NCBI GenBank assembly: GCA_964626415.1 | Contig: CAZVFH010000021.1 | Coordinates: forward strand, 1 to 14,272 | Source of the DNA: CAZVFH01 sp964626415 | GTDB lineage: Bacteria; Patescibacteriota; UBA1384; XYA2-FULL-43-10; CAINNR01 | Length of the DNA stretch: 14,272 bases | Direction: 5' to 3' | In this document: positions 5,193 to 13,785 of the stretch, in pieces | Layout: every line of letters starts with the position of its first letter | How positions within the stretch are numbered: position 1 is the first letter of the stretch | The notes under the pieces: generated by a model | The model's database searches: none | Seen by the model: the letters and a program-made list of their open reading frames with translations, nothing else | Told to the model about the DNA's origin: nothing | Made by a program: the position numbers and the translations under genes

Positions 5193-8100
5193 ATGGCAAC
5201 AAAACTAAAAGATTTGACTAATTTGCGTTTGGAAAAAAAGAATAGTAATTTATCTGATGTTGAGCTGCCAAATTTAATCGAAATTCAAACCCAGTCGTAC
5301 AATTGGTTTTTTTCTGAAGGATTGCGCGAACTCTTTGATGAAATTTCTCCAATTGACGATTTCTCCGGCGAAGTAATGTCTTTGTCTTTTGGCGATTATT
5401 TTCTGGCAGAGCCGAAAGTTGACGAAACGCTCGCCAGAGAAAAGAATTTAACTTTCAAAGCACCGCTCAAAGTTCGGGTTTCTCTCCTTAATAAAAAAAC
5501 CGAAGAAATCAAAGAAGGCGAAGTATTTCTTGGTGATTTTCCGCTAATGACTGCTAGAGGAACTTTTATTATCAACGGCGTCGAGCGAGTTATTGTTTCT
5601 CAAATCGTTCGCTCTTTCGGTGTTCTTTTTACGGCCACAGAAGTTGCTGGACGCAAACTCTTTGGAGCCAAAATTATTCCATCACGCGGAGCTTGGCTCG
5701 AGCTTGAAACCGATCTCAAAAATATAATTAGCGTAAAAATTGACCGTAAGCGTCGAATTCCGGTTACTACTTTTCTTCGTGCTCTTGGGATTAGCTCTGA
5801 TGAAGAAATTAAATCACTTTTTGCTGATGTTGATACCCATGAAGATTACCACTTCATTGACGCGACATTAAAGAAAGATTTAGCAAAAGATTATAAGACA
5901 GGTCTTATTGAGACCTATAAAAAGATTCGCCCTGGTGACTTGGCAACTTTTGAGAGCGCAAAATCATTTATCGAGGCGATGTTTTACAACTTAAAAAGAT
6001 ATGACATCGGCAGAGTCGGTCGTTATAAAGTAAATGGCCGCCTAAACCGAAATGTCGAAAATATTCCGGAAAATCGGGTTCTTCTAAAAGATGATTTTAT
6101 TGCAATTGTAAAGGAAATTATCGAGCTTAATAACTATCCAGAAGCACAACCGGACGATACAGACAGCTTAAAAAATCGCCGAATTCGCGCAGTTGGCGAA
6201 CTTTTGCAAGGCAGAGTTCGAGTCGGTTTAATGCGTGTCGAACGAATTGTCAGAGATCGAATGAGTATTACAGATCCAAATGAAGCAACTCCGGCTCAGC
6301 TTATAAACTCCCGACCAATCGTCGCCGCCCTTCAGGAATTCTTTGCCTCCTCCCAGCTTTCGCAGTTTATGAATCAAACAAATCCTCTATCAGAATTAGA
6401 GCACAAACGGACTCTTTCCGCTACCGGTCCTGGTGGACTTTCGCGTGAAAGAGCCGGATTTGAAGTTCGTGACGTTCACACCACTCACTATGGTCGCATC
6501 TGCCCGATCGAAACTCCAGAAGGACCAAACATCGGTTTGGTTGGCTATCTTTCGTCATATGCAAAAATTAATGACTATGGTTTTATCGAGACGCCTTATA
6601 AGAAAGTTAAAATCGTCGGCGGCAAAGCCAAGGTTCTAAACGAGACAATTTATCTAAATGCTCTTCAGGAAGAGGGAATGGTTATTGCGCCGGCATCAGC
6701 CAAAATTGACAAGAATGGCTATTTTACCGAGAATAAAACAATCGTCAGACACAACGGCGAGCCGACAATTATGGAAGTAAAAAAGATCAATTATATTGAT
6801 GTCGCCCCAAAACAAATTATCTCAATTACTGCCGCTCTAATTCCTTTTATTGAACATGACGATGCCGCCAGGGCCTTGATGGGCGCCAATATGCAGAGGC
6901 AAGCAGTCCCGCTTTTAATACCAGAGTCACCAATAATTGGTACCGGCATGGAAGCGGCTGCGGCTAGGGATTCTGGGCAAATTATTATCGCCGTAGCCGA
7001 TGGCATCGTTTCTCATGTCTCTTCAAAATTGATCACAATCAAAGAGAAAAAAAGCAATGAGCGTGAATATCCACTGGAAAAATTTGTCCGCTCGAATCAG
7101 GGAACGGTCTTAAATCACATTCCCTCGGTTGTTGTTGGCGACAAAATTACCGCTGGTGATATTCTGGCAAACGGTTCGGCGGTAGAAAATGGCGAGATCG
7201 CTCTTGGCCGCAATCTTCGTGTTGCTTTTATGTCTTGGGGCGGCGGCAACTTTGAGGATGCTATTATTATTTCCGAACGATTGGTAAAAAATCACACACT
7301 TTCATCAATTCATATCGAAAAATATTCTCTCGAAGTCCGCGATACCAAGCTTGGTCCAGAGGTCTTAACTCGGGATATTCCAAATGTTTCCGAAGAAGCA
7401 CTTTCTAATCTTGACGATAACGGAATTATCCGAATCGGAGCCGAAATTTCAGCCGGTGATATTTTAGTCGGAAAAATTTCACCAAAGGGTGAAACCGAGC
7501 TTACTGCCGAAGAGAAACTCCTTCGAGCAATTTTTGGTGAGAAAGCTAAAGATGTTCGTGATTCTTCACTTCGTCTTCCGCACGGCGAGCGAGGAAAAGT
7601 TGTTGATGTTAAATTATTTTCCAAGGATTCAAATGACGAACTTCCAGCCGGCGTTTATCAACTTGTTGAGGTCTCAATTGCTCAACTTAGAAAAATCTCT
7701 GTCGGTGATAAATTAGCCGGTAGACATGGAAACAAGGGTGTTATTTCAACAATTTTGCCAGAGGAAGATATGCCATTTTTGCCTGATGGAACTCCAGTTG
7801 ATATTATTTTAAACCCGCTTGGTGTGCCTTCCAGAATGAACATCGGTCAGCTTTTCGAAACTCATCTTGGTTGGGCGATGGAAAAACAGGGCAAAAAAAT
7901 TGCCTCCCCGGCGCTTGATGGGGTCAAACTTGAGGCTATCAAAGCAGAGCTGAAAAAATCCGGATTGCCGGAAGACGGCAAAATTCAATTGTTTGATGGC
8001 AGAACCGGTGAACCATTCGAACATAGAACAACCGTTGGAATAATTTATATGATGAAGCTTTTCCATCTTGTTGACGATAAAATGCACGCACGAAGCATCG

Positions 8101-8549
8101 GGCCTTATTCAATGATTACCCAGCAACCGCTTGGCGGAAAAGCCCAATTTGGCGGCCAGAGATTCGGCGAGATGGAGGTCTGGGCGCTTGAGGCCTATGG
8201 TGTTGCCAACACTTTGCAGGAACTTTTGACAATCAAGTCAGATGATGTCATTGGGCGAAGCAAGGCCTACGAGTCAATCATCAAAGGCGAAAAAATTCAA
8301 AATCCGACAGTTCCAGAGGCATTTAATCTTTTAATCAAAGAGCTTCAATCGCTTGGACTTAGAGTTGATTTGCTTACTGACGAAAGTCTCCAAATCAAAG
8401 AGCCGGAAGTTGAAGAAGCGCTGGTTGAGCCGCTTGAAAGGGAAAAAAGTGAACTTGACGAAGAGATTGATGAGAAATTAACCGAGCTTGCCGCCGAACA
8501 AGTTTCTGAAGCTGAAGATGTTGTTTCCGAGGAAGTGGTAGCGGAATAA
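5193..8549 (+). CDS. rpoB: DNA-directed RNA polymerase subunit beta
   Basis: RpoB (1118 residues) forms, with RpoC, the catalytic core of RNA polymerase. Conserved blocks appear in order: the N-terminal lobe (ARGTFIINGVERVIVSQ, 121-137), the rifampicin-binding region (about 384-411), RERAGFEVRDVHTTHYGRICP (418-438, split here only by description), PIETPEGPNIG (438-448), the clamp-contacting GDKLAGRHGNKGV (838-850), the hybrid-binding LGVPSRMNIGQLFETHLG (876-893) and GGKAQFGGQRFGEMEVWALE (981-1000). The C-terminus carries an acidic tail (1071-1118). In the rifampicin region, positions equal to E. coli D516, R529 and L533 are Asn394, Thr407 and Thr411, and the RSPGV loop reads RSFGV (140-144). 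It is transcribed from P1/P2 through a structured leader and is followed by rpoC after a 185-base repeat spacer. Confidence 0.98.
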   Translation: MATKLKDLTNLRLEKKNSNLSDVELPNLIEIQTQSYNWFFSEGLRELFDEISPIDDFSGEVMSLSFGDYFLAEPKVDETLAREKNLTFKAPLKVRVSLLNKKTEEIKEGEVFLGDFPLMTARGTFIINGVERVIVSQIVRSFGVLFTATEVAGRKLFGAKIIPSRGAWLELETDLKNIISVKIDRKRRIPVTTFLRALGISSDEEIKSLFADVDTHEDYHFIDATLKKDLAKDYKTGLIETYKKIRPGDLATFESAKSFIEAMFYNLKRYDIGRVGRYKVNGRLNRNVENIPENRVLLKDDFIAIVKEIIELNNYPEAQPDDTDSLKNRRIRAVGELLQGRVRVGLMRVERIVRDRMSITDPNEATPAQLINSRPIVAALQEFFASSQLSQFMNQTNPLSELEHKRTLSATGPGGLSRERAGFEVRDVHTTHYGRICPIETPEGPNIGLVGYLSSYAKINDYGFIETPYKKVKIVGGKAKVLNETIYLNALQEEGMVIAPASAKIDKNGYFTENKTIVRHNGEPTIMEVKKINYIDVAPKQIISITAALIPFIEHDDAARALMGANMQRQAVPLLIPESPIIGTGMEAAAARDSGQIIIAVADGIVSHVSSKLITIKEKKSNEREYPLEKFVRSNQGTVLNHIPSVVVGDKITAGDILANGSAVENGEIALGRNLRVAFMSWGGGNFEDAIIISERLVKNHTLSSIHIEKYSLEVRDTKLGPEVLTRDIPNVSEEALSNLDDNGIIRIGAEISAGDILVGKISPKGETELTAEEKLLRAIFGEKAKDVRDSSLRLPHGERGKVVDVKLFSKDSNDELPAGVYQLVEVSIAQLRKISVGDKLAGRHGNKGVISTILPEEDMPFLPDGTPVDIILNPLGVPSRMNIGQLFETHLGWAMEKQGKKIASPALDGVKLEAIKAELKKSGLPEDGKIQLFDGRTGEPFEHRTTVGIIYMMKLFHLVDDKMHARSIGPYSMITQQPLGGKAQFGGQRFGEMEVWALEAYGVANTLQELLTIKSDDVIGRSKAYESIIKGEKIQNPTVPEAFNLLIKELQSLGLRVDLLTDESLQIKEPEVEEALVEPLEREKSELDEEIDEKLTELAAEQVSEAEDVVSEEVVAE

Positions 8550-8579
8550 TTTGGATTATTCTAACACTGACTTTAATAC

Positions 8580-8699
8580 TTTGACGCTGGATGATAGAAA
8601 GTTGAAAGTGGACTTTGAAGCTGGATGTTGGTGACTAGATCAAATTTCTATTCTCTAACTTCAATATCTATATTCCACCATCAATCATCTAGCGTCAAA
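8580..8699. repeat. Inverted repeat in the rpoB-rpoC spacer
   Basis: TTTGACGCTGGATGAT (8580-8595) pairs with 8684-8699 over 16 positions with a single G-U, enclosing an 88-base loop that itself has repeated CTGGATG text and partial internal complementarity. No convincing promoter or U-run terminator lies inside, so rpoC is probably read from the rpoB promoters through this hairpin. It resembles a dispersed intergenic element; an RNA-processing or attenuation role is possible. Confidence 0.7.
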
Positions 8700-8734
8700 T
8701 CAATAGAATTACCATAATAATAACGGAGCAAATA

Positions 8735-11700
8735 ATGCAAAAAGTTGAAGTTAAAGATTTTGTTAATTTGGTCGACTTTAAGTCACTCAGGATCGGTGTC
8801 GCTTCACCCGAGGATATTTTGAATTTGTCTCATGGTGAAGTCCAAAAACCGGAAACAATTAACTACCGAACGCAAAAACCAGAAAGAGACGGTTTGTTTG
8901 CTGAAAACATTTTTGGTCCGACCAAGGACTGGGAGTGTTATTGTGGTAAATACCGCAAAGTTCGCTACTCTGGTGTTGTTTGCGACAAATGTGGTGTCGA
9001 GGTAACAAAAAGCAGCGTTCGTCGTGTTCGAATGGGTCACATTGACCTTGTTGTTCCGGTCGCCCATATCTGGTATCTGCGCAGTATTCCTTGCACTCTT
9101 GGACAAATTCTTAATATCTCCTCCTCTGATCTTGAGCGCATAATTTACTTTGCCAGTTATGTCATTATTGACATAAACGAAGAGTTGCGCAGTGAAGCGT
9201 TGGAGAAAATTGAAAAAGAATTTGCCCTGCTCAAAGAGGAAAAAATTTCCTCCGACCCCTCGATTTCTGATGGCTCAAAATCAATCACTGCTGATGAAAT
9301 TAATCAGGCCTATAAGACCGCTAAATCCGAGCTTGAATCATTGACTTCTGGAAAAATTATTTCCGAGCGTGACTATTTTCATATCTCAAATCGTTATGGA
9401 AATGCAATTAAAGTTGGCATTGGCGCCGAGGCAGTTCTTGAACTTTTAACCAGAATGGACTTAAAGAGCGAAATTGAAAAATCAGAGAAGGAATCAACAG
9501 GCCTGATCGGTTTGGCAAAGAGAAAACAGGTAAAACGACTCAGAATTCTTCAAGGGCTCAAAGCAGCTGGAATTTCACCCGATTGGTTAATTCTTCGCCG
9601 TCTGCCAGTTATTCCACCTGACCTTCGACCAATGGTACAGCTTGATGGCGGACGTTTTGCCGCTTCCGATCTCAACGATCTTTATCGTCGCGTCATAAAC
9701 AGAAATAATCGCTTAAAGCGTTTAATCAATCAAGGTGCTCCGGAAGTGATTTGCCGCAATGAGAAAAGAATGCTTCAAGAAGCAGTTGATGCTTTAATTG
9801 ACAACTCTGCGCGTCGTGGCAGAGCAACTACAACCGCAAATAACCGTCGCAAATTAAAATCACTCTCCGATATGCTTCGTGGAAAACAAGGACGATTTAG
9901 ACAAAATCTTCTTGGTAAACGTGTCGACTACTCTGGCCGCTCAGTTATTGTTGTTGGGCCTGATCTAAAACTCAATCAGTGCGGATTACCGAAAGTTATG
10001 GCAATGGAGCTTTTTAAACCCTTTGTCATCGGCAAATTGATCTCCGAGGGCTATGTTCATAATGTAAAAAATGCCACTCGCCTAATTGAAAAAAATGAGC
10101 CGTTTGTCTGGGATATTTTGGAGGATATCACCAAAGACAGCTATGTTCTTCTAAACCGGGCACCAACGCTTCATCGGCTTGGAATTCAGGCCTTTCAACC
10201 AATTTTGATCGAAGGGAAAGCAATTAAAATCCATCCGCTTGTTTGCTCGGCCTTTAATGCTGACTTCGACGGAGACCAAATGGCCGTTCATCTTCCGCTT
10301 TCAACAAACTCTCAAAACGAAGCGGCAAATATTATGCTTTCAACAAAAAATCTTTTAAAACCGTCTTCAGGTGAGCCGGTAATTTCCCCGACTCTTGATA
10401 TTATCCTTGGCTGTTACTTTTTAACTACAATTGATGCCGGCAAAAAAGGTGAAAACAAATATTTTGCTTCTCCAAATGAAGCTATTTTTGCCTCTGATTC
10501 GAAAGTTATTGATCTTAAAGCAAAAATTAAGGTAAAAATTGATGGCAAAATAATCGAAACTTCAGCTGGAAGAATCATTTTTAACCGGGTAATTCCAAAA
10601 GAGCTGGGATACAGAAATCAGGAATTTGACAAAAAAGAAATTTCAAAACTAATCGGAGAATCGTTTAAAATTGCCGGAATGGAAAAAACCGCTGGGTTTG
10701 TTGACGGCATCAAATCACTTGGTTTTCAATATGCTCAAATGTCCGGCATCACTTTTTCCGCTTTTGATATTGAAGTTCCGCCAACCAAAGCCAAAATTCT
10801 GAAAAATGCCGAGGGACTTCTTGAGGTGGTAAATCAACAATATCGCCGAGGATTAATTACTGAAGATGAGCGATATTCAAAAACAGTTGAAATCTGGATG
10901 AATTCTCAAGGTGAATTACAGGAATCAATGCTTGCGAATTTTTCTCCCGACAACGACATCAACATTATCAGAATTTCCGGTGCCCAAGGAAAGGTCTCCC
11001 AGCTTAATCAGCTCGCCGGCATGAAAGGTCTTGTCGCTGATCCAACCGGCAATATTATCGAACTTCCAATCAAATCCAACTTCAAAGAAGGACTTTCGGT
11101 TTTCGAATACTTTGTTTCCAGTCATGGCTCGCGAAAAGGCCGTGCAGATACTGCCCTTCGAACTTCTGAAGCCGGATATCTTACTCGTCGCTTAGTTGAT
11201 GTTTCACAAGACACGGTTATAACATCCAGCGATTGCGGAACAAAAGAGGGGGTAAAAATCAATAAAGAACTCTTTTTGTCACTTGGCGATGAATGGGGCA
11301 AACATCTTATCGGCCGAGTTTTAAACAAAGAAATTGCCGGCTTTAAGCGAAATACTTTAATTAACCGACCAACCTTTGAGACGATTGATTCCTCCGGGGC
11401 AGAAGAGGTTGAGATTCGCTCGATTTTGACTTGCGATCAGCCATGGGGAATTTGCCAACACTGCTACGGAGAGGATCTTTCAACTGGAAAAATCGCCGAA
11501 ATCGGCGGAGCTGTTGGCATTGTTGCCGCTCAAGCAATTGGTGAGCCGGGCACGCAGCTTACAATGAGAACTTTCCACACCGGTGGTGCCGCCGGAGAAG
11601 ATATCACTTCCGGACTTCCTCGCGTTGGCAATCTTTTCGAAGCTAGAACACCAAGATTTGTTGCCGTTATGTCAGAAGCTGACGGCCGGGTTTCGGTTCG

Positions 11701-12481
11701 GAAAGAGAAACATAAAATTATCATTGGAGTTCTAGGACAAGGCGAATCAGCCAACCAGTATATTCTACCCGATGGATACGAATCGTTGGTGAAAAACGCT
11801 GATGTTGTTAAAGCAAAGCAAATTATTGCCACCTGTAAAGATGAAAACTCCGAACCGATTCGGGCAAAAACTGCCGGCAGAGTGAAAATTGATGGAGTAT
11901 CTATTAAAGTTGTCTACTCCGGCAAAATTAGCCGAGAATATACTGTTTCCGATACTTGCGGTCTTAAAGTTGCCGATGGTGATTTGGTTAAGCGCGGCCA
12001 AGTTTTGACCGACGGTCATCTTGACTTACAACAGGCACATGATCTTGCCGGACGCGATTTTACCCAACGTTATATTATGACCGAGGTCCAGAAAATCTAT
12101 GCCTCACAAGGTCAGGAAATCAACGACAAACATTTGGAAGTTATTGTTCGCCAAATGTGCTCAAAAATCCGCGTTGTTGATGCCGGCGACTCAAAATATC
12201 TTGAAGGGTCAATAATTGATAGAAATACTGTTCGACATGAAAATGAAGCGCTTAAGAAAGCGGGTAAAAAACAAATTACAACCACAGATGTTGTTATGGG
12301 AATTACCCGCGTTGCCCTTAAAACCGAGAGCTTTCTTTCTGCCGCTTCATTTATGGAGACAACCTCAATATTAATCAATGCGGCAATTACCGGTTCCGTT
12401 GACAATCTTCGCGGACTTAAAGAAAATGTTATTATTGGGCGTTTAATTCCTGCCGGCACCGGCTATCGCCAGAAAGTGTAG
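8735..12481 (+). CDS. rpoC: DNA-directed RNA polymerase subunit beta'
   Basis: RpoC (1248 residues) carries the polymerase active site. The N-terminal zinc site has Cys68, Cys70, Cys83 and Cys86 (CYC and CDKC). The magnesium-binding NADFDGD is at 508-514, the bridge-helix block SHGSRKGRADTALRTSEAGY at 796-815, and the second zinc site uses Cys834, Cys900, Cys907 and Cys910. The trigger loop GEPGTQLTMRTFHTGGAAGE (936-955) has Met944, Arg945 and His948 in place and is not split by the large SI3 insertion of E. coli, explaining the shorter length. The omega-contact C-terminus (GLKENVIIGRLIPAGTGY) is intact. Shine-Dalgarno CGGAG lies seven bases before the ATG. The gene follows rpoB and ends at TAG, six bases before the rpsL promoter. 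Confidence 0.98.
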   Translation: MQKVEVKDFVNLVDFKSLRIGVASPEDILNLSHGEVQKPETINYRTQKPERDGLFAENIFGPTKDWECYCGKYRKVRYSGVVCDKCGVEVTKSSVRRVRMGHIDLVVPVAHIWYLRSIPCTLGQILNISSSDLERIIYFASYVIIDINEELRSEALEKIEKEFALLKEEKISSDPSISDGSKSITADEINQAYKTAKSELESLTSGKIISERDYFHISNRYGNAIKVGIGAEAVLELLTRMDLKSEIEKSEKESTGLIGLAKRKQVKRLRILQGLKAAGISPDWLILRRLPVIPPDLRPMVQLDGGRFAASDLNDLYRRVINRNNRLKRLINQGAPEVICRNEKRMLQEAVDALIDNSARRGRATTTANNRRKLKSLSDMLRGKQGRFRQNLLGKRVDYSGRSVIVVGPDLKLNQCGLPKVMAMELFKPFVIGKLISEGYVHNVKNATRLIEKNEPFVWDILEDITKDSYVLLNRAPTLHRLGIQAFQPILIEGKAIKIHPLVCSAFNADFDGDQMAVHLPLSTNSQNEAANIMLSTKNLLKPSSGEPVISPTLDIILGCYFLTTIDAGKKGENKYFASPNEAIFASDSKVIDLKAKIKVKIDGKIIETSAGRIIFNRVIPKELGYRNQEFDKKEISKLIGESFKIAGMEKTAGFVDGIKSLGFQYAQMSGITFSAFDIEVPPTKAKILKNAEGLLEVVNQQYRRGLITEDERYSKTVEIWMNSQGELQESMLANFSPDNDINIIRISGAQGKVSQLNQLAGMKGLVADPTGNIIELPIKSNFKEGLSVFEYFVSSHGSRKGRADTALRTSEAGYLTRRLVDVSQDTVITSSDCGTKEGVKINKELFLSLGDEWGKHLIGRVLNKEIAGFKRNTLINRPTFETIDSSGAEEVEIRSILTCDQPWGICQHCYGEDLSTGKIAEIGGAVGIVAAQAIGEPGTQLTMRTFHTGGAAGEDITSGLPRVGNLFEARTPRFVAVMSEADGRVSVRKEKHKIIIGVLGQGESANQYILPDGYESLVKNADVVKAKQIIATCKDENSEPIRAKTAGRVKIDGVSIKVVYSGKISREYTVSDTCGLKVADGDLVKRGQVLTDGHLDLQQAHDLAGRDFTQRYIMTEVQKIYASQGQEINDKHLEVIVRQMCSKIRVVDAGDSKYLEGSIIDRNTVRHENEALKKAGKKQITTTDVVMGITRVALKTESFLSAASFMETTSILINAAITGSVDNLRGLKENVIIGRLIPAGTGYRQKV

Positions 12482-12487
12482 TGAGTA

Positions 12488-12516
12488 TTTACATTATTTA
12501 ATTTTTGCGCTAGAAT
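12488..12516 (+). promoter_or_regulatory. Promoter of rpsL-rpsG
   Basis: TTTACA (12488-12493), a 17-base spacer and TAGAAT (12511-12516), each 5 of 6 to consensus, beginning six bases after the rpoC stop. Start predicted near 12523, giving a leader of about 194 bases with two GC-rich hairpins. Indicates that the ribosomal genes can be transcribed apart from rpoBC. Confidence 0.65.
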
Positions 12517-12560
12517 CAGAAAGTCGTAAATAAATCAAAATGTAAAAATCAAAAATCAAC

Positions 12561-12588
12561 CCGTCTCGCCTACGGCTCGCCGAGGCGG
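12561..12588. repeat. GC-rich hairpin in the rpsL leader (first)
   Basis: CCGTCTCG (12561-12568) pairs with CGAGGCGG (12581-12588) with one G-U around a 12-base loop. It is clearly more GC-rich than the surrounding AT-rich spacer, which suggests an inserted dispersed repeat unit. Confidence 0.6.
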
Positions 12589-12618
12589 AAATGACAATTT
12601 AAAATGTCAAAAATATCC

Positions 12619-12671
12619 GGCCACGCCCGCCTGCCATCGCAATGCGAAGCATTGGCGGGTAGGGAGTGGCT
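12619..12671. repeat. GC-rich nested hairpin in the rpsL leader (second)
   Basis: GCCAC (12620-12624) pairs with GTGGC (12666-12670); GCCCGCC (12625-12631) pairs with GGCGGGT (12654-12660, one G-U); and AATGC (12641-12645) with GCATT (12649-12653) across GAA. The three stems stack with bulges into one hairpin. AT-rich complementary text on both flanks (12525-12560 and 12672-12712) suggests a larger composite element. No U-run follows directly. Confidence 0.65.
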
Positions 12672-12716
12672 ACCAAAATTTTGCATTTTGAATTTTAATC
12701 TTTAAATTTATTTATC

Positions 12717-13136
12717 GTGCCTACATTCAACCAACTTATTCGACACGGTCGAAAAAAGACAATCAAAAAGTCAAAAACAACCGCTTTGAAGCGTGGTTTT
12801 AATTTTCTTAAAAATCGGCCGGTTGTTGTCTTAAAGGGCTCGCCGCAAAAACGCGGCGTTTGCACCAAGGTCTCAACCAAAACACCAAAAAAACCAAACT
12901 CTGCGCTTCGTAAATTTGCCCGAGTCCGCCTGACTAATGGGATGGAAGTCAATGCCTATATCGGCGGCGAAGGCCACAACCTTCAAGAACACTCAGTGGT
13001 TGTAATCCGCGGCGGTCGGGTTAAAGATCTTCCGGGTATGCGATATCACATTATTCGCGGCAAACTTGATCTTTCCGCTGTCAAAGACCGCAAACAAGGA
13101 CGAAGCAAATACGGAACAAAGCGGACGAAAGAGTAA
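12717..13136 (+). CDS. rpsL: 30S ribosomal protein S12
   Basis: S12 sits at the decoding centre of the 30S subunit and helps control accuracy. The 139-residue product has the conserved PQKRGVC (43-49), TPKKPNSALRK (56-66), GGEGHNLQEHS (83-93) and GGRVKDLPG (99-107) blocks. Lysines equal to E. coli K42 and K87 are kept (Lys58, Lys103), so no streptomycin-resistance change is visible at these sites. It is 15 residues longer than E. coli S12, almost all from an insertion between residues about 24 and 42. The start is GTG at 12717, which gives the family N-terminus PTFNQLIR; no Shine-Dalgarno precedes it. It has its own promoter at 12488-12516. rpsG follows after 156 bases. Confidence 0.97.
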   Translation: MPTFNQLIRHGRKKTIKKSKTTALKRGFNFLKNRPVVVLKGSPQKRGVCTKVSTKTPKKPNSALRKFARVRLTNGMEVNAYIGGEGHNLQEHSVVVIRGGRVKDLPGMRYHIIRGKLDLSAVKDRKQGRSKYGTKRTKE

Positions 13137-13142
13137 CTAAGG

Positions 13143-13274
13143 AAAATCCGAAATACTAAATCCGAAATTCGAAACAAATTCGAATGTCAAAATTCAAAAT
13201 ACGAAACCGTTTCGGATTTGGAGAATTTATATTTAAATATTGTTTCGGATTTCGATATTCGGATTTCGAATTTT
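13143..13274. repeat. Inverted array of TCCGAAAT/TTCGAAAT-type short repeats between rpsL and rpsG
   Basis: The left part (13143-13184) repeats AATCCGAAA and ATTCGAAA units; the right part (13241-13274) repeats their complement (TTTCGGAT, TTTCGAA). The two halves can form an imperfect stem of about 34 pairs across an AT-rich loop, and a further CGAAAC/GTTTCG dyad lies at 13202-13214. It fills nearly all of the spacer. Looks like a degenerate dispersed intergenic repeat, present inside what should be one transcript. Confidence 0.7.
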
Positions 13275-13292
13275 AACAATTAACTTTTATAT

Positions 13293-13769
13293 ATGTCCAG
13301 AGGTGCAGCAAAAATTAAACATCACAAACTTCTGCCGGATCAAAAATACGGTTCTACTTTGGTAACTAAATTTATCAACTACATTATGGAAAACGGTAAA
13401 AAAACCATTGCCGAAAAAATTGTTTATTCTGCGCTAGAGGACTCAAGTAAAAAAATCAATGTTGAGCCGGTCTTAGTTCTTGATCAAATTATCAAAAATA
13501 TCGGTCCAATTTTGGAAGTCAAAGCAAAGCGAATTGGCGGAGCAAACTACCAAGTCCCGATGGAAGTCAACGCCAAACGAAAAGAAACATTGGCATTTCG
13601 CTGGGTAATCAAAGCCGCACAGTCACGAAAAGGGGTTAAAATGGCAACAAAACTAACGCAGGAAATAATTGACGCTTGCAATGGCGTCGGTGCGGCAGTA
13701 AAAAAGAAGGAAGATATGCATCGCATGGCCGAAGCGAACAAGGCCTTCGCCCATTTTGCCCGGTTTTGA
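13293..13769 (+). CDS. rpsG: 30S ribosomal protein S7
   Basis: S7 (158 residues, usual 155-160) nucleates assembly of the 30S head and lines the E site. The sequence matches the family throughout: MSRGAAKI start, KFINYIMENGKKTIAEKIVYSA (only family text, 26-47), GGANYQVPMEV (88-98), and the ending HRMAEANKAFAHFARF. The ATG at 13293 gives the family N-terminus; there is no Shine-Dalgarno. It follows rpsL as in the str operon, but no fusA or tuf comes next; instead a dispersed repeat and a strong terminator close the unit. The TGA stop at the normal end shows that UGA means stop here, and it is itself the first part of a hairpin arm. Confidence 0.97.
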   Translation: MSRGAAKIKHHKLLPDQKYGSTLVTKFINYIMENGKKTIAEKIVYSALEDSSKKINVEPVLVLDQIIKNIGPILEVKAKRIGGANYQVPMEVNAKRKETLAFRWVIKAAQSRKGVKMATKLTQEIIDACNGVGAAVKKKEDMHRMAEANKAFAHFARF

Positions 13770-13785
13770 CCGCGAGTAGCGGTCA
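13767..13785 (+). repeat. Hairpin starting at the rpsG stop codon
   Basis: TGACCGC (13767-13773, including the TGA stop) and GCGGTCA (13779-13785) form a perfect 7-bp stem with a 5-base loop, directly in front of the dispersed repeats. No U-run follows. Confidence 0.6.

Noticed and set aside
8580..8660. Promoter for rpoC within the spacer (TTGACG at 8581)
   Set aside because: No acceptable -10 hexamer lies 16-18 bases downstream; the TTGACG belongs to the inverted-repeat arm.
12112..12459. A 115-codon minus-strand frame inside rpoC
   Set aside because: Antisense shadow of highly conserved rpoC codons; no start signals and Ser/Ile/Thr-biased content typical of such shadows.
13767..13769. UGA as a recoded sense codon (Gracilibacteria-type code)
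   Set aside because: rpsG ends here at the normal S7 length and family ending, and no long gene needs UGA to be read through.
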